A DNA stretch of 64,000 bases from Mytilus galloprovincialis (Eukaryota; Mollusca; Bivalvia; Mytilida; Mytilidae). A program made the position numbers and the translations under genes. Positions 12,301 through 19,903 of the stretch are shown piece by piece. The notes beneath the pieces are model-generated. The model saw only the letters and a list, made by a program, of their open reading frames with translations. It was not told where the DNA came from and searched no databases. Positions within the stretch are counted from its first letter, which is position 1, and each line of letters begins with the position of its first letter. The stretch spans positions 5,979,112-6,043,111 of the forward strand of contig NC_134842.1 of NCBI RefSeq assembly GCF_965363235.1, in the 5' to 3' direction.

Positions 12301-13244
12301 CTAAATAGATGATTATCTAATTTGGTTATTTGATTGTTAGAAATGTACCTGAAAAATAAAATTTGCATTTTATTTGAAATTTCATATTTTGTTTAATTGT
12401 TTTTTCTATTGATATGTTTGTAAAAATAAATCTATTTGATCTAAACATTGATTACAGTAGATAACTCTGAAAGTAAGAGAAAATATATATAAACAAAATA
12501 CATGGAATTATTAAAGATTGAAATGCGTTTGATCTCTAACAATGCGTTCTACTAATCGAAAACTTATAGCAATTGATATTTTCTTCCTTTTTATAACATT
12601 TCATCTAATAGAAGGTTTGGTCTCAGTTTGAAAAGTATGATTGATCACGTGCTAAAATGTCTAGATAACATAAATACATGTTGTCAATCAAATTACATGA
12701 ATCTAAATGTGCTTTACAATTAAATCAATTTGAGCAACACCAAAAACTAGAATAAATTTTAGGGAAAGTGCAATACATTTTCAAAAAGCTTAAAGAAAAG
12801 ACTTTATCTATTACTATATAATACAAAAGGAGGATTGAGATACGTTGCGAGAGCAAACCTGCAACACATGAAGTCAAATTATTCTCTGCGGAATCAAGTA
12901 ACTTACAAGCGCCATAGAGACTTCAAACCTCGAAATATATTCGGGTCTATCATGGTAATTCTAGTCCGGGAAATTGCCCTGCAAAATATTGTTTCGAAAC
13001 TTATTCCTAAACTATATTTGGAGAGCATATTATTAAAACTAAAGATAAAAGAAATTTCTTCATACAGTAACTTTGCAAAATGTACTTTAATTATCAATGA
13101 CAAAATGAATTGAAGATATATTTAAGAATATGACAGCAAACAAACAACACATAGGGGAATTGACATACTTACAAGGTGTGAAGGGCTGTCAATCCATGAA
13201 ATAATTTAGAATCTAGGGTGACAATTGGATTCTCGGATATTGAC
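312..13244 (-). CDS. LRR receptor-like gene, nine internal exons (both ends outside what is seen)
   Basis: Nine 72-nt exons read on the minus strand from 13,244 down to 312. Each has an AG acceptor and GT donor and encodes one 24-residue leucine-rich repeat close to LxxNxIxxLDxxxFxGLxxL. Every intron is phase 2: an exon ends in TT or CT and the next starts with G or A, so all eight junctions rebuild a Leu codon (TTG, TTA or CTG). The spliced frame is open for 216 residues. One-LRR-per-exon with phase-2 introns is known from glycoprotein-hormone/relaxin-type LRR GPCRs (LGR/RXFP) and the related GRL101-like molluscan receptors, so an extracellular ligand-binding LRR domain is likely. No signal peptide, LDLa module or seven-helix domain is visible here; the 3' end lies left of the window and the 5' end was not found. 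A secreted or single-pass LRR protein remains possible. Confidence 0.8.
384..1778. other. LRR-gene intron, no further feature seen
   Basis: AT-rich intronic DNA. I looked for further 72-nt LRR exons and mobile-element coding on both strands and found none. Bases 1-311 are likewise unassigned. Confidence 0.5.
1779..1850 (-). CDS. LRR exon C'
   Basis: 72-nt exon with CAG acceptor (ctg at 1,851-1,853) and GTAAGC donor. The LRR core is NSQINKLDVNVFRGLTGL. It is the partner of exon C. Confidence 0.8.
2130..2530 (+). repeat. dispersed noncoding repeat ending in ACTGTTGCCTTTA
   Basis: This block contains phrases ('gagttttggctagcaa', 'tttccctcggttt', 'tatactgttgccttta') that I recognise as a high-copy noncoding repeat of mussel genomes. 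It has no coding content. Family assignment rests on memory. Confidence 0.45.
2686..2757 (-). CDS. LRR exon B'
   Basis: 72-nt exon with CAG acceptor (ctg at 2,758-2,760) and GTAAGT donor. The LRR core is IQVTTLDPNLFRGLETL. It is the partner of exon B. Confidence 0.78.
3965..4036 (-). CDS. LRR exon A'
   Basis: 72-nt exon with CAG acceptor (ctg at 4,037-4,039) and GTAAGT donor. The LRR core is GNPLATLDSELFHGLTAI. The NPxxTLDSxLFHGLTA pattern is shared only with exon A. Confidence 0.78.
4660..4855 (-). repeat. mussel 'gattgccaatgagacaac' dispersed repeat
   Basis: Minus-strand copy of the family seen in better form at 47,676. It carries 'gttgaaggccgtac', 'gagagttgtctcattggcac' and 'accacatcttcc' in that order. 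It lies in the intron between LRR exons X and A'. Confidence 0.6.
6705..6990 (+). repeat. ~290-bp repeat carrying a hammerhead motif, copy 1
   Basis: This matches 11,790-12,080 along its length ('ttgaaatactaaggcttttctacctca', 'aatgctcttcaactt', 'tcctggtatctatgatgagt'). It ends shortly after a hammerhead-ribozyme-like core. It is noncoding and retrozyme- or SINE-like. Confidence 0.65.
6903..6955 (+). ncRNA. hammerhead-ribozyme-like motif, copy 1
   Basis: CTGATGAG (6,912-6,919), a stem-loop closed by CCT/AGAC, CGAAAC (6,931-6,936) and a GTC cleavage triplet (6,941-6,943) appear in the correct hammerhead order. Stem II has one C-A mismatch against copy 2, and stem I is weak. Stem III would be the near-palindromic ACGCGTGT with no loop, as in dimeric animal hammerheads. 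Self-cleavage is inferred, not shown. Confidence 0.55.
7090..7445 (+). pseudogene. Tc1-like transposase N-terminal fragment
   Basis: The plus strand reads MGRQPGLPENDRQKALGMVD, then an HTH-like segment (MSVDDVARFNMHKSLV) and 'SGRPKKLKSREERYL...R', the usual paired-type DNA-binding start and GRPK linker of Tc1-family transposases. In-frame stops follow 'KSLV' and 'NRYR', and there is no DDE catalytic domain. A dead 5' piece inside an LRR-gene intron, unrelated in detail to the intact transposase at 15.2 kb. Confidence 0.6.
7798..7869 (-). CDS. LRR exon X
   Basis: 72-nt exon with CAG acceptor and GTAAGT donor. The LRR core is YNKLRTLDANIFQRLTSI. It sits between the two four-exon blocks and has no clear partner here. 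The conserved block with 'acaacaaaccagcaacac' follows its donor. Confidence 0.78.
8021..9574. mobile_element. non-autonomous TIR element with palindromic subterminal units
   Basis: Starts GTTACAGTAAATAGGTG and ends in its reverse complement CACCTATTTACTGTAAC, extending to about 45 bp of inverted match at each end. TATATAT tracts flank both sides. Inside each end are several units built on a TAATTAC-ATGTAATTAC palindrome. The middle is AT-rich with no transposase. It lies in the intron between LRR exons D and X. Confidence 0.7.
10055..10715 (+). repeat. PLE-type 3' tail sequence, segmental copy 1
   Basis: This carries 'tggttgaccg..tggaatatc' and 'acatgcggagcaggatcttc', noncoding phrases I associate with the 3' tail of an abundant mussel Penelope-like element. 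Its ends match 13,830-14,190, but about 340 bp (10,100-10,437) are absent from that copy. The longer reading frames here are chance. Confidence 0.5.
10773..11049. mobile_element. degenerate TTAA-type MITE
   Basis: Left end 'ttaaggtggta' and right end 'taggtaccaca-ttaa' match the termini of the clearer element at 28,592-28,860. Shared internal text ('aatttggctcgtttaattttc' against its reverse complement there) shows the same family. Ends are mutated. Confidence 0.55.
11145..11216 (-). CDS. LRR exon D
   Basis: 72-nt exon with CAG acceptor (ctg at 11,217-11,219) and GTAAGT donor. The LRR core is GNRISKLDVILFEDLSGL. It ends in CT, so the next exon's G completes CTG (Leu). It resembles exon D' at 312. 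Confidence 0.8.
11790..12080 (+). repeat. ~290-bp repeat carrying a hammerhead motif, copy 2
   Basis: Second copy of the element at 6,705-6,990, lying between LRR exons C and D. It is better preserved, including the shared 5' part ('tgctgacatgaattatcattga') and the 3' end 'tcctggtatctatgatgagt'. Confidence 0.65.
11990..12042 (+). ncRNA. hammerhead-ribozyme-like motif, copy 2
   Basis: CTGATGAG starts at 11,999. A perfect stem II pairs GTCT with AGAC around a TTTGT loop, followed by GAAAC and the GTC triplet at 12,028-12,030. Stem III is the full palindrome ACGCGCGT, which suits a dimeric hammerhead. Stem I pairs poorly in this copy. Confidence 0.6.
12277..12348 (-). CDS. LRR exon C
   Basis: 72-nt exon with CAG acceptor and GTAAGC donor. 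The LRR core is NNQITKLDNHLFRGLTNL, the best match to the consensus in the window. It resembles exon C' at 1,779. Confidence 0.82.
12907..12978 (-). CDS. LRR exon B
   Basis: 72-nt exon, CAG acceptor at 12,979-12,981 and GTAAGT donor. The LRR core is TRITMIDPNIFRGLKSL. It resembles exon B' at 2,686 (both contain LxDPN-hydrophobic-FRGL). The intron to exon A is short, 194 nt. Confidence 0.8.
13173..13244 (-). CDS. LRR exon A (first seen)
   Basis: 72-nt exon between CAG (revcomp of ctg at 13,245-13,247) and a GTAAGT donor. It reads as an LRR with core NPIVTLDSKLFHGLTAL. It is closest to exon A' at 3,965. A conserved intronic block with 'gacagcaaac' lies just past its donor. Confidence 0.8.
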
Positions 13245-13829
13245 CTGAAAAAATATTATTAATAACTGTAATTCTGTATTACATTCGTCATTTATAAATA
13301 CAAACCAGCTGTACGTAGAAATGACAGCTACTGAAAATGAAGTACATGCAGAAAGCTATGGTTAATATTTCAATACTGACTTACAGGTATTGTTTGTGCA
13401 CTGAATTATCATGATAGATGTATGGTGCAAATGATTAACATTTACATACAGAAAATTTAGGGTTATTCGTTGCAATTAAATGAACATTAGCTGAATTATA
13501 CAATATCACTTGATAACGTGTTACCCAATATAATTCATTTTATTATATGAATTGTAAATTAATCTATATTATATTTCACAACAAATTGGTAATAAGTAGT
13601 GTTGGCCGATTTAAATTGCGATCTTTAGAGTCAAAGAGTAATATCTTAACATCATGTCCATGTCGAGCACGGTAATGTATGAAAGCAGTCAAAAGTTCCA
13701 AGAAACCAGTTGAAATAAAAATGGAAATAGTTCAAGTACTATGTTTTCATTGTTCTGAGTATTCTAATCACCAATGAAAAAGATAGTATCAATTTCATAA
13801 TGAATAAGGTGTTTCTGTTCCAGTAAATA

Positions 13830-14195
13830 AGTGGTTGACCGTTGTGGAATATCCGTTCACAAAAGACAACATTTTTATGTTTTTAAATCAGTAGAAAACT
13901 GCAACATCGCCAACATTGTGGTTCTATTTTCTGGAATCGCTCACATTATAAGTACATCTTATTAACATTGTGGTTCTATTTTCCGGAATCGCTCACATTA
14001 TAAGTACATCTTATTATTTTATCTTTCCATTCTCAATTTTATCGTTAAATAGCAATATTTGCTGATATGTTTTTGATATTGACTGGGAGTCAAGTTGCTC
14101 ATCTTATAAATGGATAACACACAAGAATGAATATGCAACTGCTACATTACATTTTTCTTATAAAGGGTCCACCCTGAACATGTTGAACAATATAT
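13830..14195 (+). repeat. segmental copy 2 of the 10-kb repeat
   Basis: Matches 10,055-10,700 with an internal gap. It also contains a short local tandem: 'aacattgtggttctattttc..ggaatcgctcacattataagtacatcttatt' occurs twice (13,912 and 13,964). Confidence 0.55.
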
Positions 14196-14790
14196 CAAAA
14201 GTTTTGTTTTCAACCGACCCTCATTATCAATTTCTAGATGTAAGTCTAGATATGACTTAACTGTATCTGTAGTATCCCTTATATCTAGTTCGATGTGATA
14301 GATGCGTTTTACATAGACACCAAATTTTGAATTATTTAGTGAAAGAACATCATCTATTTAGCGAAAAGTAAAGTTAAAGGATATCGCTAACATGGCTAAC
14401 TTCTTATCTTTCTTCTAAGAAGTTCCTGTATAAAGTCAGCCTCATAATAATAGAAAAACAAGTTTGCAAGTAGAGGGGCACAATTTTTTCCATTGGAGTG
14501 CAGACAGTCTGTTGGAAAACAAGTCCTCCGAACGTAACAAATATGTTGTCAAGAAATCAAGCATCTTGATAATGTCAGTTTCAGAGAATTTTGTGTTTGA
14601 AACAGAGTGATCCTTTACAAAGAAGGATTTATCCCTCCTTAAGACAAGATACTTATATCTACTTTGGCCATTCTTTTTTATGAAACAAAGCAATACCAAC
14701 TCTTTCAATTGTCTTTTAGTTTGGAATGTGGAATACTTGTGCAGAGTCATAAAAGTTGGCAATCTCCGGCGCAGAGTTCATATCTGTTCC
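14196..14790 (-). pseudogene. Penelope-like element reverse transcriptase fragment, dead
   Basis: The minus strand reads 'QTKRQLKELVLLCFIKKNG', 'YKYLVLRRDKSFFVKDHS', 'FSETDIIKMLDFL', then after frame breaks an RT core and 'SYLDLHLEIDNEGRLKTK'. I recognise this as the RT of an abundant mussel Penelope-like element. The catalytic YIDD reads stop-IDD (TAA where Tyr is expected, near 14,353). Part of the palm is deleted or frameshifted. It ends about 160 bp left of the giant element. Confidence 0.65.
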
Positions 14791-14918
14791 ATACATGCTT
14801 TATAATATTGCACTTAATATGAGTGTAGTGTTACGAAGTATTGAACGAAATGGATATAGTATCTGTGTTGGAGATTGACAAGTTGGTGGTTACAGTCCTT
14901 GGATGGTGTAAACTTCCC

Positions 14919-14952
14919 ACTAACACCATACACCATTACACCATACACCATA
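14919..14952 (+). repeat. ACACCAT minisatellite, left flank of the giant element
   Basis: About four ACACCAT/TACACCAT units end at the TA (14,951-14,952) that abuts the left TIR. The 23 bp before it (14,897-14,919) recur inverted beside a third such array at 53,617-53,639. Confidence 0.8.
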
Positions 14953-14978
14953 CAGTACTTGCAACTTTAGGCGTTACT
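14953..14978 (+). repeat. left terminal inverted repeat
   Basis: 26 bp, CAGTACTTGCAAC followed by TTTAGGCGTTACT. It is the reverse complement of 42,878-42,903 except at one base (T for C at position 14). CAGT termini next to TA are typical of Tc1/mariner elements. Confidence 0.85.
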
Positions 14979-14986
14979 ATTTTAGC

Positions 14987-15128
14987 GATCAGTCAGCGGT
15001 CATCGATCCGTCACCGATCAGTCCAGTTCGCGTCAAACTCAAGTCACCGATCAGTCAGATATTTAATGAAAATCCTTGACTGATCGGACGGATCGGACGG
15101 ATCGGACTGATTGACCTTTCTGACGGAT
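14987..15128. promoter_or_regulatory. left subterminal GATCAGTC array
   Basis: GATCAGTC occurs at 14,987, 15,016 and 15,049, with its reverse complement GACTGATC at 15,078. GACGGATCG-type variants continue to about 15,125. Subterminal arrays of this kind are usually transposase or accessory-protein binding sites. It also forms the region directly upstream of the transposase start. Confidence 0.65.
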
Positions 15129-15186
15129 TGAACTCTGCTACGTCACATGTTGAACTCTTACAAATTACGGAATCTTAATTTCGTTT

Positions 15187-18100
15187 GTGTTTGTATTCAA
15201 GATGGCGCTACGCAAAAGTTCGAATCGTCTCTCTACAGTTACACGACAACTTATTTTGAAGTATGCTCCAAAGTTTTCAGCTCTAAAAATTTCACGTTTG
15301 TTAGAAGAGAAGTACGATGTTAAAACATCGAGACAATCTGTGTGGCGATTTTTAAACAGGTTCAAAAAATCCAAGAGCATTCGTGATCCACCAAGACGGA
15401 GAGTGCGCGGTATTTCAGATTTGCACATCAAGGCTATTGATCAGTGGCTAAAGAAAGACAATGAACTAACTGCAAATGCAATCGCCGACAAACTGAGAGA
15501 GACCTTTTCAACAAAGATAAGTAAGGGCTATGTGTCACTGATCCGCAGAAAATTAGGATGGACAGCTAAAAGAGTGAAATATTGTCAGCTGATTTCACAT
15601 GTAAATAAAGAAAAGAGACTTCATTATGCCATGAAAGTGCTGTCCATGAAGGAGAAGTTTTTAAACGTAATCTTCGTGGATGAAAGTACAGTGGAGATGA
15701 CTTCAAATGGCAGAATATTTTTCTATAAGCCAGACTCTGATTTGTCTCAGCTGCCAGCAAGAAAGCAGAAGCCAAAGCACTCATACAAGGTATTTATTTA
15801 CATGCATGTACATTAAGTGGTGGCTCTAGAACTTCTCATCAAGGGGGTGCTGAATGACATTAGTGGTGGGGTCCACTGACTGACCTAAAAAGGGGCGCTC
15901 CAGTCTAGTCCAAATAATTATGACGTCTGGCAAGGCTATTTTAATTTTTTTCTGGGACGCCTTCCTAAAGCGTCCAAGAAAAAAATTAAAATAGCCGTCC
16001 CAGACGTCATAATTATTTGGACTAGCTCCAGTCATGCTTTTGTGATTCAGTGTTCTAGAATTTTTTTGGCACCTTGACTTACCACGGGTAAGATCAATAA
16101 AAAAATTACTTACCCTCATCTAAAAGTTAAATCTGCCAACCAATGCTCGCCGCCCTTAAGGCCGGGGGTCTGGGGGCCGCTCAAGGCCCCCAGAAGCTCT
16201 GGGGTAAATGATGCGAAATCCTGCATTCTAGCCATTTCCTGGCACCTTTTTCATGCTTCAGAAAGTACCCTTTTTTGTGATGTCAAATGATGTTTTGTAT
16301 GAAGCAATGATGACTAAAGTGTATTGAAAAGTATTTGAAATATATGGCTTAATTGTAACTATATACCTATACCACCAGAAAAGTACATTGAACTATAACA
16401 GTACTTCATTGACTTTCATACCAATAATCCACTGTAAAAAAAATAAGGGACTTACATGCAACTCTTTTTAAAAATCAGACATGCTCTTTATAAAATACTG
16501 AATATTGTTCAGGCTGATTCCCTGAACATTAATGATTAAGGATAAGTCATTTGTTGCACATAGATTTTAAATTTAAAAACTTTTATGACATGCTTTAAAT
16601 TATATGTTGTGAAGTTTGTCTGAACAAAGCTGGATTCGGATACGATTGAATTTTGTGCAAAATTTAAAAAAAACGATTTCTTACTAAATTTGACAAATAT
16701 GTTATAGTTATTACTATGTCAATGTATGTCATTTATTAAGAGCTATAATAAATGCAACTGTAAGTTTATTTTCCTCCGATGACAAGAAAAAAAATCGTTT
16801 ATGTCCCGATTTAAGCACCAGTTATCAATCCGGATTTTCCGATTTTACCGACACCATGACCGACTTTTAGAATGATAGGAGAAGAATGTGGTCTCTTTTG
16901 CGCTTGATTACACCTAGTATTAAACGAGTGCTTGAATAAAAGCGCCGATAGACATCGACAAAATCTTCGATCTTTTATCAAAGTTTTTTCTCGTGATATA
17001 ATAAAAATAAAAAGCAGATATGGGAAAATTGAAGAGGACCGGGAAATTTCAAGAGTTTTTCGGCTTCCCCGAACTTGAAAATTGACTTACCACCGGGTGA
17101 CAAAGGCTAAAAAATGACTTACCCGTTGTCCTAATCCACTTACCCCGGGTAACGGGTAATGGGAATCCTAGAACACTGCTGATTCCCAATATACATGTAC
17201 ATGTACATGTATAAAGCAACCTAATTTTACTTACAATAAGCCCCCTAGATCCTCCTCTGACATTGTTCTTGTATTTAAGTTTTATCAGAGTTTGCACTTC
17301 GCATTTTTTTCTCATAGCCTAGGCTAATTACATGTTGAACATATCTTCATGAAATATAATTAAGTACAAGCTAAAGAAGTACAGGTGGATGTCTCTGGTT
17401 CTAATATAACAATATAATTTTGTATTCTTTTAAGTTGGACATGACCAACAATTTTAACATTGAAATGTTCATAGTAATCAGAAATGCTAAAATAATGAAT
17501 TTAACAGACTTTGGAACAAGGGAGCGGAGTAAAACTGTTTCAAAGTACATGTAGTATGATGTACATGTACCTATATATTTTGTTATCTTGACTGAAATTT
17601 TCCAGACATGAAATATTTTACTAAAATTCTCCCTTTAACAGTATATACTTTTAACCAACATAACCAATTCAAGCTCTCAATGCCTTCTGGCTCAATTTTG
17701 AGGGTGTGTTCTAGTGTACATGTAGTCCAAATAATTATGACGTCTGGCAAGGCTATTTTTTTTTTCTGGGACGCCTTCCTTTAACGTACATGACGTAGGA
17801 CAATGTAGGACAGCGTCCCAGAAAAAAAATAAAAATAGCTTTGCCAGATGTCATAATTATTTGGACTAGTGTACATGTATAATGAAGATGACAAATAATG
17901 TTTCATATTTTTTTTAGTACTGTCATTGACTGTAAATGTATATCACCATGATCATGCATGACATGAGTGTTTAAACTATTTAAATGAACTTGACTTATGA
18001 GAATACATGTATTCATCACATTAAACAATGTTCCTGGATAAAAAAATAAATGTAACTAGTACTTTATTTGTGTCATTCTTTTACAGGTTCATGTTTGGGG

Positions 18101-19903
18101 TGGAATTTCGTACAGAGGGAGAACAGATGTGTGTATATTCACTGGAATCATGGACTCAGTAATTTATCAACAAATTCTTGCTTCTAATTTTGTGCCTTTT
18201 GTTTCTGCTGCCTTCCCTGATGGTTATCGCCTATACCAGGTAAGTTAAATTTTATATTTGTTATTGTAGATAAATTTGAGAAAGGAAATGGGGAATGTGT
18301 AAAAGCGACATCAACCCGACCGTAGACATGGTAGAGCAGACAAAAGCCAAAGGTCACCAATGGGTCTTCAATGTAGCGATAAGTTCATGAAGTTACATAC
18401 ATTGTATTTTGGTACATGTACAATGTATACAGTTGTCTGTCGTCCATCTGTCATCAACATTCTGAAAAACACTTAAAAGGGGGTCTCATTGGGGGTTCTG
18501 ATCCCATAATCCTGTGTACTGTTTTGTCTGATTCCTGTATTTGGGCAATCACTATATGCAGAAGCAATTCTCATTTTTTTTTTTTTTTTCCATTTTCACA
18601 GCACAATAATTTGACTTTCATATGTCACACTTACAATCCCAAATCATGCTTAGACCAACTAGACCAATTGCATGAAACTTTAGTGAAGTGTTTATATATC
18701 AATTAACCTGACATGAGCTCCCTTTTAATATTAATAAATTTTTAATTGTACATTTCAAAGTCATGGTGTTTTATTCATAAAAAAGGGTGATTTCCCAGTT
18801 TGAGGAAAAGTCTAAAAAATGCTTTATACAGCAGTGTTAATTAAACTTAAAGTGAATTGATTCTATAAATATATATGTTCATGTAAGCTCCCTTTTGACA
18901 ATGTTTGATTTTTTATCAATTTAAGATATAGATATTACTTTTCAGAGTTGCATGTACATTTGTACCATGGTTGTGTGATTTCATTTATCATGTTTATGAA
19001 ATATAAAAGGGGGGATTTTCCAGTTTCCAATATCTACTTTGAGTAAATTGTATACCGTTCTAACAACTTGAAAGAAATTATCATTCATGCATACATGATT
19101 TACATGTACACACATGTATCATAGACATTGTTATAAGAGTATATAATATATACTGTTAAGTGCAGTAGTTCATCATACATGTAATCATTGTTATTTTTTT
19201 TGTTCCATTCTCAATTTCATTATACATTTATAGTGCAACTTAATATTATTTAATGAAGAAAAATATATATATATATATGCATTGTCATATTCAATGATAT
19301 TAAAAAGATGTGGTATGATTGCCAATTAGACAACTATCCTCAAAAGATCAAAATGACACAAAATTAACAACTATAGGTTTCATAATTGTTATTCTAATAC
19401 CTTCATCATGTTTATCCAAACAATTACCATGATTCAACTGCCATGATTACATGCTATATGCATAATACATTTGTGCATGATGAAAGAATTGAAGTTTGTC
19501 AATATTTCAAAGCTTTCTGTAAATTGACTTGATGAACATGAATTATTGATTTGATTTAAAATCACATATTGTTATCATATAATTTTTATGTACTTTACAG
19601 GATAACGACTCTAAGCACAAATCCAAATCAACCAAAGAGTGGATGAGACAGAATGGAGTACTTGACTCTGTTATGGAAACTCCTGCATCTTCACCCGACC
19701 TCAACCCCATTGAAAATGTTTGGGCAGCAATGAAACAGCATCTCCAGAATAAGGTGAAACCAAGAAAAAAAGATGAACTTGTCCAAGGAATTGCTGATTT
19801 TTGGTTGACCTTAACACCTCAGAAATGTTCAGCATACATAGACCATCTTCACAGAGTCCTACCTTATGTAATTTTGAACCATGGAGGTCCATCTGGATTT
19901 TAA
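15187..19903 (+). CDS. Tc1/mariner-like DDE transposase, three exons, apparently intact
   Basis: Exons 15,187-15,789, 18,087-18,239 and 19,601-19,903 splice in phase 0 with GT-AG borders to 352 aa, about the usual Tc1 length. Residues ~10-120 hold two helix-turn-helix regions (LEEKYDVKTSRQSVWRFLNR; ADKLRETFSTKISKGYVSLI) with a basic DPPRRRVRG link. The catalytic first D is in IFVDEST, the second is the first codon of exon 3 (YQ|DND), and E is in SPDLNPIEN. The spacings are 87 and 36 residues, so DD36E by my count; Tc1 itself is DD34E. HVWGGIS (exon 2) is the usual Tc1 strand. The start may be Met1 or Met6. It would cut and rejoin TIR ends in the nucleus. Introns are unusual for this superfamily and are filled with MITEs. 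AATAAA lies at 20,054. Confidence 0.85.
15906..16024. mobile_element. foldback MITE with 9-bp TSD, copy 1
   Basis: Palindrome TAGTCCAAATAATTATGACG ... reverse complement, 119 bp. It is flanked by direct 9-mers GCTCCAGTC (15,897-15,905 and 16,025-16,033). A 9-bp duplication suggests a Mutator-like (MULE) source. It lies in transposase intron 1. Confidence 0.8.
16048..17178. mobile_element. hAT-like non-autonomous element
   Basis: Starts CAGTGTTCTAGAA and ends CCTAGAACACTG. 'gacttacc..cgggt' subterminal motifs occur near both ends (16,075 and 17,090-17,155). The CAGTG...CACTG termini fit hAT elements, but I cannot see a clean 8-bp duplication. No transposase is present. It lies in transposase intron 1. 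Confidence 0.6.
17723..17868. mobile_element. foldback MITE with 9-bp TSD, copy 2
   Basis: Same family as 15,906-16,024, with TAGTCCAAATAATTATGACG arms. The TSD is GTGTACATG at 17,714-17,722 and 17,869-17,877. The loop is longer (cgtacatgacgtagg...). It lies in transposase intron 1. Confidence 0.8.
18285..18385 (-). repeat. dispersed repeat fragment ('acacattccccatttcc' family)
   Basis: Reverse complement of 53,793-53,925, sharing 'cgctacattgaagacccattggtg' and 'acacattccccatttcctttctcaa' broken by small changes. A weaker copy lies at 48,205-48,290. It sits in transposase intron 2. Confidence 0.6.
19300..19395 (+). repeat. mussel 'gattgccaat' dispersed repeat, partial
   Basis: 'aaaagatgtggtatgattgccaattagacaac...aacaactatagg' matches the 5' part of the copy at 47,676. 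It lies in transposase intron 2. Confidence 0.6.

Noticed and set aside
13385..13460. Minus-strand donor-like 'gacttacagg' suggesting another LRR exon
   Set aside because: The following sequence gives no LRR pattern and has no acceptor at 72 nt.
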